The notes below the pieces were generated by a model that worked only from the letters and a program-made list of their open reading frames with translations, made no database searches and was not told the DNA's origin. Source: an uncultured Thalassovita sp. (GTDB lineage Bacteria; Bacteroidota; Bacteroidia; Cytophagales; Flammeovirgaceae). Taken from it: a stretch of 40,872 bases of DNA. Of the stretch, positions 26,390 to 35,158 are shown one piece after another. The stretch's first letter is position 1; each line of letters starts with the position of its first letter. Where the stretch lies: positions 1 to 40,872 of the forward strand of contig CAKZMZ010000123.1 of NCBI GenBank assembly GCA_937129345.1. The letters run 5' to 3'. Both the position numbers and the translations under genes were made by a program.

Positions 26390-26401
26390 TGACAATATTC
26401 A
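26390..26401. promoter_or_regulatory. FNR/CRP-type dyad before ccoG, site C
   Basis: TGACAATATTCA again fits TGA-N6-TCA and shares TGACAA with sites A and B. It lies only 18 bp before the ccoG ATG, so it could repress, or overlap a start-proximal promoter. Confidence 0.4.
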
Positions 26402-26418
26402 CATAAATATTTAATATT

Positions 26419-27837
26419 ATGCAAGGGATTTATGAAGATACCCCGACAGAAAGTTTCAGGGATTCCCTTTCAACAATCGGGCAAGATGGAAAACGGGTAT
26501 GGGTGTACCCAAAGAAACCCAAGGGACGCTTCTACAACCGAAGAACCCTAGTAAGTTATTTGTTATTGGCCTTTTTGTTTGCTGGGCCATTTATAAAAAT
26601 TGGGGGAGAACCCTTGCTTATGCTTAACATACTGGAGCGTAAGTTTGTGATTTTCGGTCAAATTTTCTGGCCGCAAGATTCCCACCTTTTTGCTCTTGGA
26701 CTTATATCCATTATTTTGTTCGTAATCCTATTTACAGTGGTTTTCGGAAGAATTTTTTGTGGTTGGGTCTGCCCACAGACCATTTTTATGGAAATGGTTT
26801 TTAGGAAAATAGAATATGCGATAGAAGGCGATTGGAAAAAGCAGCAGAAACTGGACAAGATGCCTTGGAACAGCGAAAAGATAAGAAAGAAAGGTTTAAA
26901 GCATGCCATCTTTTTCGGCATCGCCTTTTTGATTGCCAATACATTTTTGGCCTACATAATAGGCATAGAGGCATTGAAAGAGACCGTTACCCAACCGCCT
27001 ACTGCAAACCTAGGTACCTTTACCGCAATAATAGTTTTTAGTGCCTTGTTTTATCTGGTGTTCGCCAAGCTAAGAGAGCAAGTGTGTACCACCATTTGTC
27101 CGTACGGCAGGCTACAAGGTGTATTGCTAGACAAAAGCTCTGTAGTAGTAGCATACGATTATGTGAGAGGCGAAAAGCGTGGGCGTTATCGCAAAAAAGA
27201 AGACCGAGAAGCATTGGGCAAAGGCGATTGCGTAGACTGCCACCAATGTGTCAATGTTTGTCCTACAGGCATAGATATCAGGAACGGTACACAGCTAGAG
27301 TGCATCAATTGTACGGCTTGTATGGATGCCTGCGACTCTGTAATGGATAAACTGAGCAAGCCTAAAGGACTCATCAGGTATGCTTCTGAAGAGAATGTTG
27401 CCGAGAAAAAACCATTTAAAATGACCGCCCGCTCTTATGGCTATACGGCTGTTCTAACGCTATTGGTATTGTTTGTCTCTACCCTTTTAATTACCCGTAC
27501 AGAAGTTGAAACCACCATTTTGAGAACACCGGGTATGATGTATCAAGATCAGGGTGAGGGCAAGATAAGCAATCTTTATAGCTTAAAATTGATCAATAAA
27601 TCTAATGATGCTATGCCCATTGAGCTAAAACTGATGGACCAATCTTTAGAGGGCGAGATCAAACTTGTAGGTAGTGAGCTTTTACTAGAAAGACAAGGTT
27701 CGGTAGAGCAAGCATTGTTTGTTGTGATTGATAAAAACAAACTAGAACAGCTTAAGACCAGTATCGATATTGGAATTTATTCTGATGATAGACTAATAGA
27801 ACAGGTTTCTACCAACTTTATGGGGCCTGCTAAATAA
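26419..27837 (+). CDS. ccoG: Cytochrome oxidase accessory protein CcoG
   Basis: A membrane-bound ferredoxin-like protein thought to reduce Cu(II) during CuB delivery to cbb3 oxidase. Helices at about 44-60, 88-110, 163-185 and 200-216 precede the soluble part. FCGWVCPQT (residues 113-121) and CTTICPYGR (223-231) are family signatures. Two [4Fe-4S] motifs follow: Cys271/274/277 with Cys281, and Cys295/298/301 with Cys305. One more helix (about 425-447 by gene position 27430-27500) and an Ig-like C-terminal domain complete the normal architecture at 472 residues. It sits after the ccoP terminator and before ccoH, so this half of the cluster may be a separate transcript. Confidence 0.95.
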   Translation: MQGIYEDTPTESFRDSLSTIGQDGKRVWVYPKKPKGRFYNRRTLVSYLLLAFLFAGPFIKIGGEPLLMLNILERKFVIFGQIFWPQDSHLFALGLISIILFVILFTVVFGRIFCGWVCPQTIFMEMVFRKIEYAIEGDWKKQQKLDKMPWNSEKIRKKGLKHAIFFGIAFLIANTFLAYIIGIEALKETVTQPPTANLGTFTAIIVFSALFYLVFAKLREQVCTTICPYGRLQGVLLDKSSVVVAYDYVRGEKRGRYRKKEDREALGKGDCVDCHQCVNVCPTGIDIRNGTQLECINCTACMDACDSVMDKLSKPKGLIRYASEENVAEKKPFKMTARSYGYTAVLTLLVLFVSTLLITRTEVETTILRTPGMMYQDQGEGKISNLYSLKLINKSNDAMPIELKLMDQSLEGEIKLVGSELLLERQGSVEQALFVVIDKNKLEQLKTSIDIGIYSDDRLIEQVSTNFMGPAK

Positions 27838-27842
27838 TGTCA

Positions 27843-27909
27843 TGACGAGCCCAAGCGAAGCCATCTGTGGACTATTAGACAAAAGATAGCTTCGCGTTTG
27901 CTCGCTATC
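27843..27909. repeat. REP-like imperfect inverted repeat between ccoG and ccoH
   Basis: The left arm (27843-27866) and right arm (27884-27909) are imperfect reverse complements that share CGAGC, CGAAGC and ATCT elements. The sequence resembles the dispersed element with a TCATTGCGAG...CGAAGCAATCT core that I recall from many Bacteroidota and other genomes. It is degenerate and is the only copy I see in this window. Confidence 0.5.
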
Positions 27910-27942
27910 AATTTAATTTCTAACATAACAACTTATTAAATC

Positions 27943-28389
27943 ATGAGCACATTTAAATTTCATTGGGGATACGGTATAGCCTTGTTTTTTACTGCTTTTG
28001 TAGTGTTCATTTTAACAGCGGTATTTACAAGCACCAAAGAAAATATCCATTTGGTAACCGAAAACTATTATGCCGAAGAGTTGGCCTATCAAAAAAGAAT
28101 TGACGAAATCTCTAATACCAACTCATTAAATGGTAGAGTAGACATGAGGGTGATGGACAAGCATTTTGAGATTGCTTTTCCAGAGAGCGCAAGAGAGATA
28201 TCTGGAGAGATACAGTTTTTCAGACCCTCTGACTCTGCTTTTGACAAGGCCTTTGCTATTGATCTTAACGAGCAAGGTAAGCAGGAAATCAATACAGTAG
28301 GTTTAATTAAAGGTTACTACAGAGTAAAAGTAACTTGGAACATGCAGGGCAAAAGCTTTTACAAAGAAGAACCTGTTTATTTGCCGTAA
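27943..28389 (+). CDS. ccoH: FixH/CcoH family protein
   Basis: A 148-residue protein with one N-terminal transmembrane helix (about 9-29, GIALFFTAFVVFILTAVFTS). The periplasmic domain contains the FixH hallmark VTENYYAEELAYQKRID and ends with GYYRVKVTW and EEPVYLP. CcoH assists late assembly and stability of cbb3 oxidase and stays bound to it in some bacteria. It follows ccoG after 105 bp that hold a REP-like element, and precedes the TauE/SafE-like gene by about 110 bp. Confidence 0.92.
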   Translation: MSTFKFHWGYGIALFFTAFVVFILTAVFTSTKENIHLVTENYYAEELAYQKRIDEISNTNSLNGRVDMRVMDKHFEIAFPESAREISGEIQFFRPSDSAFDKAFAIDLNEQGKQEINTVGLIKGYYRVKVTWNMQGKSFYKEEPVYLP

Positions 28390-28496
28390 TTCATAGAATC
28401 CTCTCTAGGTTTTTCTTAATTAACTCAAAATAGAATTTTGTAATGAACCCTAGGGAGGGTTGCAAATTTCAACCAAAGAATAAAAATATTGTACTT

Positions 28497-29195
28497 ATGG
28501 AATTATGGACAGCTTTAACGATTGGGGCTCTAGGTAGTTTGCACTGCGCAGGCATGTGCGGGCCCATTGCCCTTGCTGTGCCAATTGTAGGAAAAGGGAC
28601 GCTGTCAAAATTTTTCTCAAGACTTGTATATAATGGCGGCCGCGTTTTTTCTTATGCCTTAATGGGCGCATTTTTTGGCTCTTTGGGTTATGGTTTTGCT
28701 ATTTGGAGTACACAACAAGGTTTATCTGTGGCAATAGGCAGCATCATTGTGCTATCTGTACTGATTCCCTTTAGCTTAAAACGCTTTTTTAACTTTGGCC
28801 AGTTAATGAATGGTTTTGTCGCAAAGATAAAAAAACGCATGGGCTTGCTTTTCGGACAAAAGAAATGGCATACCCTGTTTTTGATCGGCTTCTTAAATGG
28901 TTTTTTACCCTGCGGATTGGTTTACATAGGCATTGCCGGTTCTGTAGCTTCGGGTAGTATTTTGGGTGGTTCTTTGTACATGGCCGCTTTTGGTTTGGGT
29001 ACTTTGCCAATGATGTTGGCCGTTTCTTACCTCGCAAAATGGTTTGGGCCAAATCTGCGGATATACGTGCGTAAAGCAATACCCGTAATTGTATTATTTT
29101 TAGGCGTCATGTTTATTATGCGAGGCTTAAACTTAGGGATTCCCTACATCAGCCCAAAAGTAAATAATGCTCACAGTGTTACAATCTGCCATTGA
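28497..29195 (+). CDS. TauE/SafE-like (DsbD_2-type) membrane protein of the cbb3 cluster
   Basis: A six-helix integral membrane protein. The N-terminus has GALGSLHCAGMCGPIAL, a Cys-x3-Cys in the first helix typical of the DsbD_2/SafE-like group. The second half has NGFLPCGLVYIGIAGSVASG, a CxP-like repeat of the same half. Members placed next to cco genes are usually annotated as sulfite exporters, but a role in metal or thiol delivery to cytochrome oxidase is more plausible here. This is inference from the cysteines and context. I chose the ATG at 28497 (MELWTALTIG), where family similarity begins; an upstream ATG at 28443 adds 18 unrelated polar residues. It is the last gene of the cluster. 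Confidence 0.88.
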   Translation: MELWTALTIGALGSLHCAGMCGPIALAVPIVGKGTLSKFFSRLVYNGGRVFSYALMGAFFGSLGYGFAIWSTQQGLSVAIGSIIVLSVLIPFSLKRFFNFGQLMNGFVAKIKKRMGLLFGQKKWHTLFLIGFLNGFLPCGLVYIGIAGSVASGSILGGSLYMAAFGLGTLPMMLAVSYLAKWFGPNLRIYVRKAIPVIVLFLGVMFIMRGLNLGIPYISPKVNNAHSVTICH

Positions 29196-29329
29196 AACCC
29201 ATCGGTTAATAGATGTTAAAAAGGCATTTGTCGATTCTTGACAGAAATTCTTAAAAGTCTGTTTTCAAGAAAATAGAATATTTTGTATTTTGATATATAA
29301 TCGATTTACCGTACAAAATACACTACATA

Positions 29330-29782
29330 ATGAAAACGCTTTTACTATTGTCTCTCTTTGCATTTTTTTACGAACCTGTGTCAGATGCCTTTCATATTAC
29401 TGAGGAAGCTCGAGCCTTTATGGAAGAACACAACATTACATTTTTAAGAAAGAAAAACGATGTTGTGCTTTACAATACAGACAATACATTTGCTTATAGA
29501 ACTGTGGTAGAAAATTGCGATAAAATCTACCTTGACAATAATGCATTGCATATACATTATGGTAAAGGCCAATTAAAACTGGTTTTTGAGCAAGGAGAAT
29601 TTATTAGATACTATAGAAAAAACGACAAGACTGCTTGGGACGGCTACCGACTTCAGCTTAAAAGAAATGCCGTTACCGACCAAAGTTATACCAACTTTAT
29701 GTTTGAGAGAAGCATGTATGAATTGCAGTACCGAGTTTTAACAGACGAAGAAAAGCAACAATTGCTACCTCAACAAGAATAG
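29330..29782 (+). CDS. Exported protein of unknown function
   Basis: The product has 150 residues. A hydrophobic N-terminus (MKTLLLLSLFAFFYEP, cleavage likely near DAF) suggests export. The rest is polar, with strand-rich stretches such as DVVLYNTDNTFAYRTVVENC and KGQLKLVFEQGEFIRYYRK, and a basic-acidic end. I recognise no family. It is monocistronic by appearance: 134 bp separates it from the previous gene, and the hairpin at 29822 ends it. An AT-rich leader precedes the ATG. Confidence 0.72.
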   Translation: MKTLLLLSLFAFFYEPVSDAFHITEEARAFMEEHNITFLRKKNDVVLYNTDNTFAYRTVVENCDKIYLDNNALHIHYGKGQLKLVFEQGEFIRYYRKNDKTAWDGYRLQLKRNAVTDQSYTNFMFERSMYELQYRVLTDEEKQQLLPQQE

Positions 29783-29790
29783 CTTAAAAT

Positions 29791-29821
29791 TTTAGCTACT
29801 ATTACAATTTGTGTAACTTTG
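29791..29821 (+). promoter_or_regulatory. Probable promoter of mtaB
   Basis: TAACTTTG (29814-29821) matches the -7 consensus TAnnTTTG, and TTTA lies exactly 19 bp upstream in place of TTTG. Transcription would start near 29828, inside the 5' arm of the following hairpin, giving mtaB a leader of roughly 115 bases. Confidence 0.55.
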
Positions 29822-29864
29822 CACCTCTTTAAAGATTTAGGCTTTAAAGAGGTGTTTTTGTTTT
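29822..29864 (+). terminator. Terminator overlapping the mtaB promoter
   Basis: A perfect 13-bp stem (29822-29834 with 29842-29854, CACCTCTTTAAAG) has a 7-base loop and is followed by T5GT4. It ends the exported-protein gene. Confidence 0.85.
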
Positions 29865-29942
29865 ACCCATCTCTTAAACGTTTTCTGTAATAGAACAATT
29901 TTGGCATAAAAACACTTAAGCAATATCGAAAAGCTGAACAAA

Positions 29943-31262
29943 ATGAGAAAAGTAGCATTCTATACCTTAGGCTGTAAATTAAATTTTTCGGAGACTTCTA
30001 CCATTTCGCGCATGTTTGAGCAGAAAGGGTACAAGAAAGTCCCTTTTACAAATACGCCTGATATTTTCATTATCAATACCTGTTCGGTTACAGACAATGC
30101 CGATAAGAAATGCCGCAAGGTAGTTAGAGAAGCCCAAAGCATTTCTCCCAATGCCTACATTGCCATTATTGGCTGTTATGCCCAATTAAAGCCGAAAGAG
30201 ATTTCTGAAATCCCTGGAGTAGATGCCGTGTTGGGCGCAGCAGAAAAATTTAGATTGATAGAGCTTTTAGACGATTTTGTAAAGCCCGAACAAACCAAAG
30301 TATTGGCCTCTGAGGTTACCGAAGCCAATTCTTTCATCAGTGGTTACTCTATGAACGACCGCACCCGTACCTTCTTAAAAGTACAAGACGGCTGCAACTA
30401 TAATTGTTCTTTTTGCACCATTCCCTTGGCCAGAGGAAAAAGCCGCAGCAACACCATTGAAAGCGTATTGGAGAATGCCCGAGAAATAGCCGCTACCGAC
30501 GTAAAAGAAGTTGTACTCACAGGGGTAAATTTGGGCGATTTCGGTATAGTAGAGGGCAAGCGCCAATACAGATTTGTAGATTTGGTAAAAGCCTTAGATG
30601 AGGTGGAAGGCATCGACAGATTGAGAATTTCATCTATAGAACCTAATTTACTAAGCAATGAAATCATAGAATTTGTAGCACAGTCTAAGCGATTTGTGCC
30701 GCACTTTCACATTCCTTTGCAGTCGGGCAGCGATACCCTGCTCAAGAAAATGTACCGCCGCTATAGGCGACAACTTTATGCAGACAAAGTAGCGAAAATA
30801 AAGGCTTTAATGCCGCATTGCTGCATTGGGGTAGATGTGATCGTGGGTTTCCCCGGAGAGACTGAGGAGTTGTTTATGGAGACCTACCAATTTCTTAATG
30901 AATTGGATGTGTCCTACCTACATGTTTTTACCTATTCTGAAAGAGCAAATACGCCTGCGGCAGAATTAGATCAAGTTGTGCCACAAAAAACAAGACAGAA
31001 ACGCTCTAAAATGCTGCGCTCTTTATCGCACAAAAAAAAGCGGGCTTTTTATGAGCAACACGTAGGCACACAAGGTACTGTACTTTTCGAGAATGATGTA
31101 GAAAATGGTATGATGCACGGTTTTACTGAGAATTACATTCGGGTAACTGCCAAGTACGACCCAATTATGATCAATGAGTTAAAAACCGTAGAACTGACCG
31201 GACTTAACGCCGAAGGTTACATGGAAGTGGCAGAAGTAGAACCCGTTTACGAAACTCATTGA
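29943..31262 (+). CDS. mtaB: tRNA t6A37 methylthiotransferase MtaB
   Basis: A radical SAM enzyme that adds a methylthio group to t6A at position 37 of tRNAs reading ANN codons. The N-terminal UPF0004 domain has Cys11 (TLGCKLNFSE), Cys47 (INTCSVT) and Cys78 (IIGCYAQ) for the auxiliary cluster. The radical SAM cluster is Cys151/155/158 in CNYNCSFCTIPLARG. The C-terminal 60 or so residues form the TRAM domain. The KLN motif after the first Cys points to MtaB and not MiaB or RimO. The length of 439 is normal and the ATG at 29943 matches the family start. Confidence 0.94.
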   Translation: MRKVAFYTLGCKLNFSETSTISRMFEQKGYKKVPFTNTPDIFIINTCSVTDNADKKCRKVVREAQSISPNAYIAIIGCYAQLKPKEISEIPGVDAVLGAAEKFRLIELLDDFVKPEQTKVLASEVTEANSFISGYSMNDRTRTFLKVQDGCNYNCSFCTIPLARGKSRSNTIESVLENAREIAATDVKEVVLTGVNLGDFGIVEGKRQYRFVDLVKALDEVEGIDRLRISSIEPNLLSNEIIEFVAQSKRFVPHFHIPLQSGSDTLLKKMYRRYRRQLYADKVAKIKALMPHCCIGVDVIVGFPGETEELFMETYQFLNELDVSYLHVFTYSERANTPAAELDQVVPQKTRQKRSKMLRSLSHKKKRAFYEQHVGTQGTVLFENDVENGMMHGFTENYIRVTAKYDPIMINELKTVELTGLNAEGYMEVAEVEPVYETH

Positions 31263-31369
31263 AATTTTTTATTTTAGGAAGTGTATATTTTTTGAACTTC
31301 ACGGTTTCTATGTGTATTTGCTTAGCTTTTGCGAATAAACAAATTCACAAATAAACCAAAATTTCAATT

Positions 31370-31912
31370 ATGCTTCCTATCCGCAAATTAATATCAAAAC
31401 TAGTTTTACCATTTCTGCTCTTACTGCTGTCTTGTACAGAAGATGATTCGCTAGACGATTATCCTTATCCAGAAGTACATCCTGATTTTAGAATTTATGT
31501 AGACCGTTTTATTGCAGAAGCCGAAAAACGTGGATATGAGTTAGATTATAGCGGACTTACCGCACGCTACGAGACACCAATTATAATTGATGAAAAAATA
31601 TACTGTGGCTTTGGCTATAATAGAAATGGGAAATTTAACAAGCCCGTTATCCTGATCGACCAAGTTTGCTGGCAAGCCGAAACCAATGATTTGGCAAGAG
31701 AAAGTTTTTTCTTTCATGAGTTAGGGCACAGTATTTTGTACCGTTCCCACAGAGAAGAGGTCTTTTTCAATGGCGATAAGCAAAGCCTCATGTGTGGCGA
31801 TTGCAACCAGTTTGATATCTATTCTTCTACAGAAGATGTCTTTAAAAGAGAATACTACATAGATGAACTATTTCTGGGCTATAACAACTACTATCCCAAT
31901 TGGGCAAAATAA
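31370..31912 (+). CDS. Lipoprotein with zincin-like HELGH motif
   Basis: A 180-residue lipoprotein with the lipobox LLLLSC (Cys22), then an acidic stretch. The middle has paired helices and a short strand. HELGH at 116-120 fits the HExxH zinc-protease signature, followed by SILYRSH with a further His at 127. The gap is one residue longer than in metzincins (HExxHxxGxxH), so it is not a standard metzincin. A CGDC pair lies at 142-145 and a second Cys pair at 79 and 100, which may form disulfides. I believe similar small lipoproteins are common in Bacteroidota, with no known substrate. It begins 107 bp after mtaB, with the DUF1801 gene downstream. Confidence 0.78.
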   Translation: MLPIRKLISKLVLPFLLLLLSCTEDDSLDDYPYPEVHPDFRIYVDRFIAEAEKRGYELDYSGLTARYETPIIIDEKIYCGFGYNRNGKFNKPVILIDQVCWQAETNDLARESFFFHELGHSILYRSHREEVFFNGDKQSLMCGDCNQFDIYSSTEDVFKREYYIDELFLGYNNYYPNWAK

Positions 31913-31981
31913 TTTCACTTCTCAACTCCCTTACGTTCTTAAGTTGTAGGTTCGATGAGAATTCAACTTAAAAAAAAATTT

Positions 31982-32392
31982 ATGAAAACAACACTAAACG
32001 ACGGTAACGTACATGATTTTTTAAATGCTGTTGAAAACGAAACTCGAAAAAAAGACGCCTTTAAAGTGCTAGAACTTATGCAAGCTGAAACTGGGCAAGA
32101 ACCAAAAATGTGGGGCGACAGCATCGTTGGCTTTGGGCAATACCACTATAAATACGATAGTGGGAGAGAAGGCGATTTTTTAATCGTTGGCTTTTCTCCT
32201 AGAAAAACCTTTTTGTCTGTTTACATTATGCCGGGCTTTGATAAGTACAAAGACCTCATGGAAAATTTAGGGAAGTATAAAACAGGTAAGGCCTGTTTAA
32301 ATATTAAAAAGTTAGAAGATGTAGACGAGCAAGTTTTAGGAAAGTTGATTCGGGAATCTTACCAATACATGGAAAATAAGTACAATAAGTAA
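31982..32392 (+). CDS. DUF1801 domain protein
   Basis: A 136-residue soluble protein of the YdhG-like DUF1801 family. Signatures are MWGDSIVGFGQYHYKYDSGREGDFLIVGFSPRK and the GKYKTGKACLNIKKLEDVD segment. The ATG at 31982 begins the conserved region; the upstream ATG at 31955 adds only basic residues. Function is unknown for the family. It starts 69 bp after the lipoprotein gene and ends just before a terminator. Confidence 0.85.
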   Translation: MKTTLNDGNVHDFLNAVENETRKKDAFKVLELMQAETGQEPKMWGDSIVGFGQYHYKYDSGREGDFLIVGFSPRKTFLSVYIMPGFDKYKDLMENLGKYKTGKACLNIKKLEDVDEQVLGKLIRESYQYMENKYNK

Positions 32393-32406
32393 AGTATAAA
32401 AATGGA

Positions 32407-32433
32407 AAAAGCCGCTTCAAAGAAACGGCTTTT
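32407..32433. terminator. Terminator between DUF1801 gene and pyrD
   Basis: AAAAGCCG (32407-32414) pairs with CGGCTTTT (32426-32433), with a further TTC/GAA inside. The flanking A- and T-runs make it usable from both strands. pyrD is convergent, but its stop is about 240 bp away. Confidence 0.75.
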
Positions 32434-32669
32434 AACAACCACAATTATTAAAACTACAACAATCAAATATTTTAAACTAAAATGATTCTTTAATGAAAAT
32501 AAAAATTAATCTGACACGCTAAAGATTTTACAAGGCCTGTGCCATCAGGTTTAATTAGCTGAAAGTCAATAACTTAAGTGCATACTTACCTTTTTTTGAT
32601 AATCTGTACCTGTCCGCTTATGCAATACCCCTGTTCACAATCGTACATATTTTGATTTTGCTACTTTTT

Positions 32670-33719
32670 CTATGCAAGCGTTTTTAGATTTTTCTTATAA
32701 TTTTTTACTGCCTTATTGATTTTAGCAATCAATCCGGGGCCTTCATATACAAAGCCAGTGTAAAGTTGTACCATGCAGGCACCTGCCTCTAACTTTTCAA
32801 TGGCATCTTGGGCACTGTGTATGCCGCCCACTCCAATTATTTTTAATTGCTTGCCAGATTTTTCATACAAATAACTTATCACTTGGGTGGCCCTGTTGGT
32901 TAGAGGTCGCCCGCTTAGTCCTCCATTGCCAATGCTTTTTATTTTTTCGTTGGAGGTTTTTAGGCCCTCTCTGCTTATGGTGGTATTGGTGGCGATCACA
33001 CCATCAATTTTTGTGGTTTGCACTATTTCAATAATATCATCCAATTGCTCATTGGTTAAATCGGGGGCAATTTTTAAAAATATAGGTTTGGGCTGCACTT
33101 TTTGTCGGTTTTTATCTTGCAGCAGTTGCAACAAACGGGTAAGAGGTGCTTTGTCTTGTAAAGCACGTAAGTTAGGCGTATTTGGCGAGCTTACGTTTAC
33201 CGTAAAATAATCCACATGATCGTACAGCTTTTCGAAGCAGATGAGGTAATCTTCTTCGGCTTGCTCATTGGGAGTAACCTTATTTTTACCAATATTACCA
33301 CCGATCACAATGCTTTTGTCTTTTACTTTTTTTAGCCTTTCAACTGCGGCATCCACCCCTTGGTTGTTAAAGCCCATACGGTTAATTAAGCCATTATCAG
33401 GCTTTAATCTAAAAAGCCTAGGTTGAGCATTGCCGGGCTGTCCTTTTGGGGTGACTGTACCAATTTCTATAGATCCAAAACCCAGGGCAGAGAGTTCCTC
33501 TATCAGTTTGGCGTCTTTATCAAAGCCGGCGGCCAAACCCACAGGATTGGGAAATTTAAGCCCTGCAATGTTTACTTCAAGTTCAGGGTCGTTATTTTTG
33601 TTCTTAAATACAGAGTAAACGAAAGGTAGTTTAAAGAATAAGCGTATACTTTTAAATGAAAAATGATGGATAAACTCTGGAGGGAAGAAGAATAAAAAGA
33701 ATCGGATAAATTTGTACAT
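32670..33719 (-). CDS. pyrD: Dihydroorotate dehydrogenase (quinone), class 2
   Basis: Catalyses the fourth step of pyrimidine synthesis, oxidising dihydroorotate with FMN and passing electrons to quinone. The N-terminal amphipathic/hydrophobic stretch ([20 protein letters not shown]) is the class 2 membrane-association helix pair. [38 protein letters not shown] and the active-site loop [14 protein letters not shown] with the catalytic serine are all present, as is the FMN-binding [19 protein letters not shown] near the end. At 349 residues it is normal in length. The ATG at 33719 is the natural start. It is divergent from queA over 206 bp. Confidence 0.96.
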   Translation of the reverse strand: MYKFIRFFLFFFPPEFIHHFSFKSIRLFFKLPFVYSVFKNKNNDPELEVNIAGLKFPNPVGLAAGFDKDAKLIEELSALGFGSIEIGTVTPKGQPGNAQPRLFRLKPDNGLINRMGFNNQGVDAAVERLKKVKDKSIVIGGNIGKNKVTPNEQAEEDYLICFEKLYDHVDYFTVNVSSPNTPNLRALQDKAPLTRLLQLLQDKNRQKVQPKPIFLKIAPDLTNEQLDDIIEIVQTTKIDGVIATNTTISREGLKTSNEKIKSIGNGGLSGRPLTNRATQVISYLYEKSGKQLKIIGVGGIHSAQDAIEKLEAGACMVQLYTGFVYEGPGLIAKINKAVKNYKKNLKTLA

Positions 33720-33925
33720 GATTTAAGATTATATGCGAAAGGTTGCAAAAATTTGTTTGTAAAAACTTTTTAAGTGGTGTTCAATTAAAAAAACAAATTT
33801 CACTACTAATTTTTTGAAACCCTAAGGAATGACCAAGTAGTGAAAAAAATAACCTGTCCTATTGCAGATTATATGGTTCTGTAAATCGAAGGACAATTAA
33901 TAATTCATCATTATTTAAAGCAGCT

Positions 33926-35158
33926 ATGAAAGACCAAGCCATTAATTTAGAAGACTATCACTATGAATTGCCTCAAGGCCGTATTGCGGCTTATCCTTTA
34001 AAAGAGCGCGATTTGGCCAAATTACTGGTTTACCGGGCAGGGCAGATCAATCATGATGTATTTAGGAACTTAGGCGAATACTTACCCAAGCATTATAGCC
34101 TTTTCTTTAACAATACCAAAGTACTTCCTGCACGTATATTTTTTAGGAAAGACACAGGCGCAGTGATCGAGGTTTTCTTGTTGCATCCTGAACAACCCAC
34201 GCGCATTGTGCAAGAAGCCATGTTGGTAAAAGAGGAGGCCGTTTGGGCTTGTACCATAGGCAATCTTAAAAGATGGAAAGAAGGACAGGTGCTTTCAAGG
34301 GAACTACAAGTAGATGGCAAAGAGGTGCTATTAAAAGTAGCTTTGGTAGATCGAGAAAAAAAATGGGTAAAATTTAGCTGGCAGGTTTCCAATGAGATGG
34401 AGGGTAATGCCATTCATTTTGTAGATGTGGTAGAAGCTGCCGGTAGTACGCCTTTGCCACCTTATCTCAACAGAGAAGCGGAGGCCCAGGACAAGGAAGA
34501 ATACCAAACCGTTTATAGCAAGAAAGAAGGGGCAGTGGCGGCACCTACAGCAGGGCTGCATTTTACAGAAAATCAATTGGCGCTATTTCAAAAAGAAGGC
34601 CGCTTGTTAGATGAGCTTACCCTGCATGTAGGAGCGGGCACCTTTCAGCCGGTAAAGGTAAAAGATGTGAGAGAACACGACATGCATTGCGAGCAAATTG
34701 TGGTGTATAAACACAACATCGAAAACATTATACGATCAGAGAAAATACTCTCTGTAGGCACCACTTCTATGCGTACTTTGGAGAGCATTTATTGGTATGG
34801 TGTTAAATTGATAAAAACAGCAGGGAACATACCACTTTTTATAGAAAAACTCTTCCCTTACGAGTATGAAGCCACTGCATTGCCTGACAGAAAAGCTGCT
34901 TTTGAAGCGGTATTAGAGCATATGGAGGCCAATAATATCAAAGAGCTAACGGGAGAAACAGAAATACTTTTGATGCCGGGCTATGATTTTAAGGTCTGCG
35001 ATGCACTCATAACTAATTTCCACATGCCTTCTAGTACTCTTATTTTACTGATTGCTGCTTTTGTAGGAGAAGATTGGCGGAAGATATACGAAACGGCTCT
35101 TACAGAAAACTATCGCTTTTTGAGTTATGGGGATGGTTCTTTGCTCTTTAGGAATTAG
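33926..35158 (+). CDS. queA: SAM:tRNA ribosyltransferase-isomerase
   Basis: QueA makes epoxyqueuosine in tRNA by transferring the ribosyl part of S-adenosylmethionine to preQ1. Family signatures are LPQGRIAAYPLKERDLAKLLV, FNNTKVLPAR, STPLPPYLNREAEAQDKEEYQTVY, GAVAAPTAGLHFTENQL, LHVGAGTFQPV and FHMPSSTLILL. At 410 residues it is longer than the 350 of E. coli, with an extra segment in the middle; I recall this as a common Bacteroidota form. The ATG at 33926 begins it. Its stop codon overlaps that of the convergent sensor gene by 3 bp. Confidence 0.95.
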   Translation: MKDQAINLEDYHYELPQGRIAAYPLKERDLAKLLVYRAGQINHDVFRNLGEYLPKHYSLFFNNTKVLPARIFFRKDTGAVIEVFLLHPEQPTRIVQEAMLVKEEAVWACTIGNLKRWKEGQVLSRELQVDGKEVLLKVALVDREKKWVKFSWQVSNEMEGNAIHFVDVVEAAGSTPLPPYLNREAEAQDKEEYQTVYSKKEGAVAAPTAGLHFTENQLALFQKEGRLLDELTLHVGAGTFQPVKVKDVREHDMHCEQIVVYKHNIENIIRSEKILSVGTTSMRTLESIYWYGVKLIKTAGNIPLFIEKLFPYEYEATALPDRKAAFEAVLEHMEANNIKELTGETEILLMPGYDFKVCDALITNFHMPSSTLILLIAAFVGEDWRKIYETALTENYRFLSYGDGSLLFRN

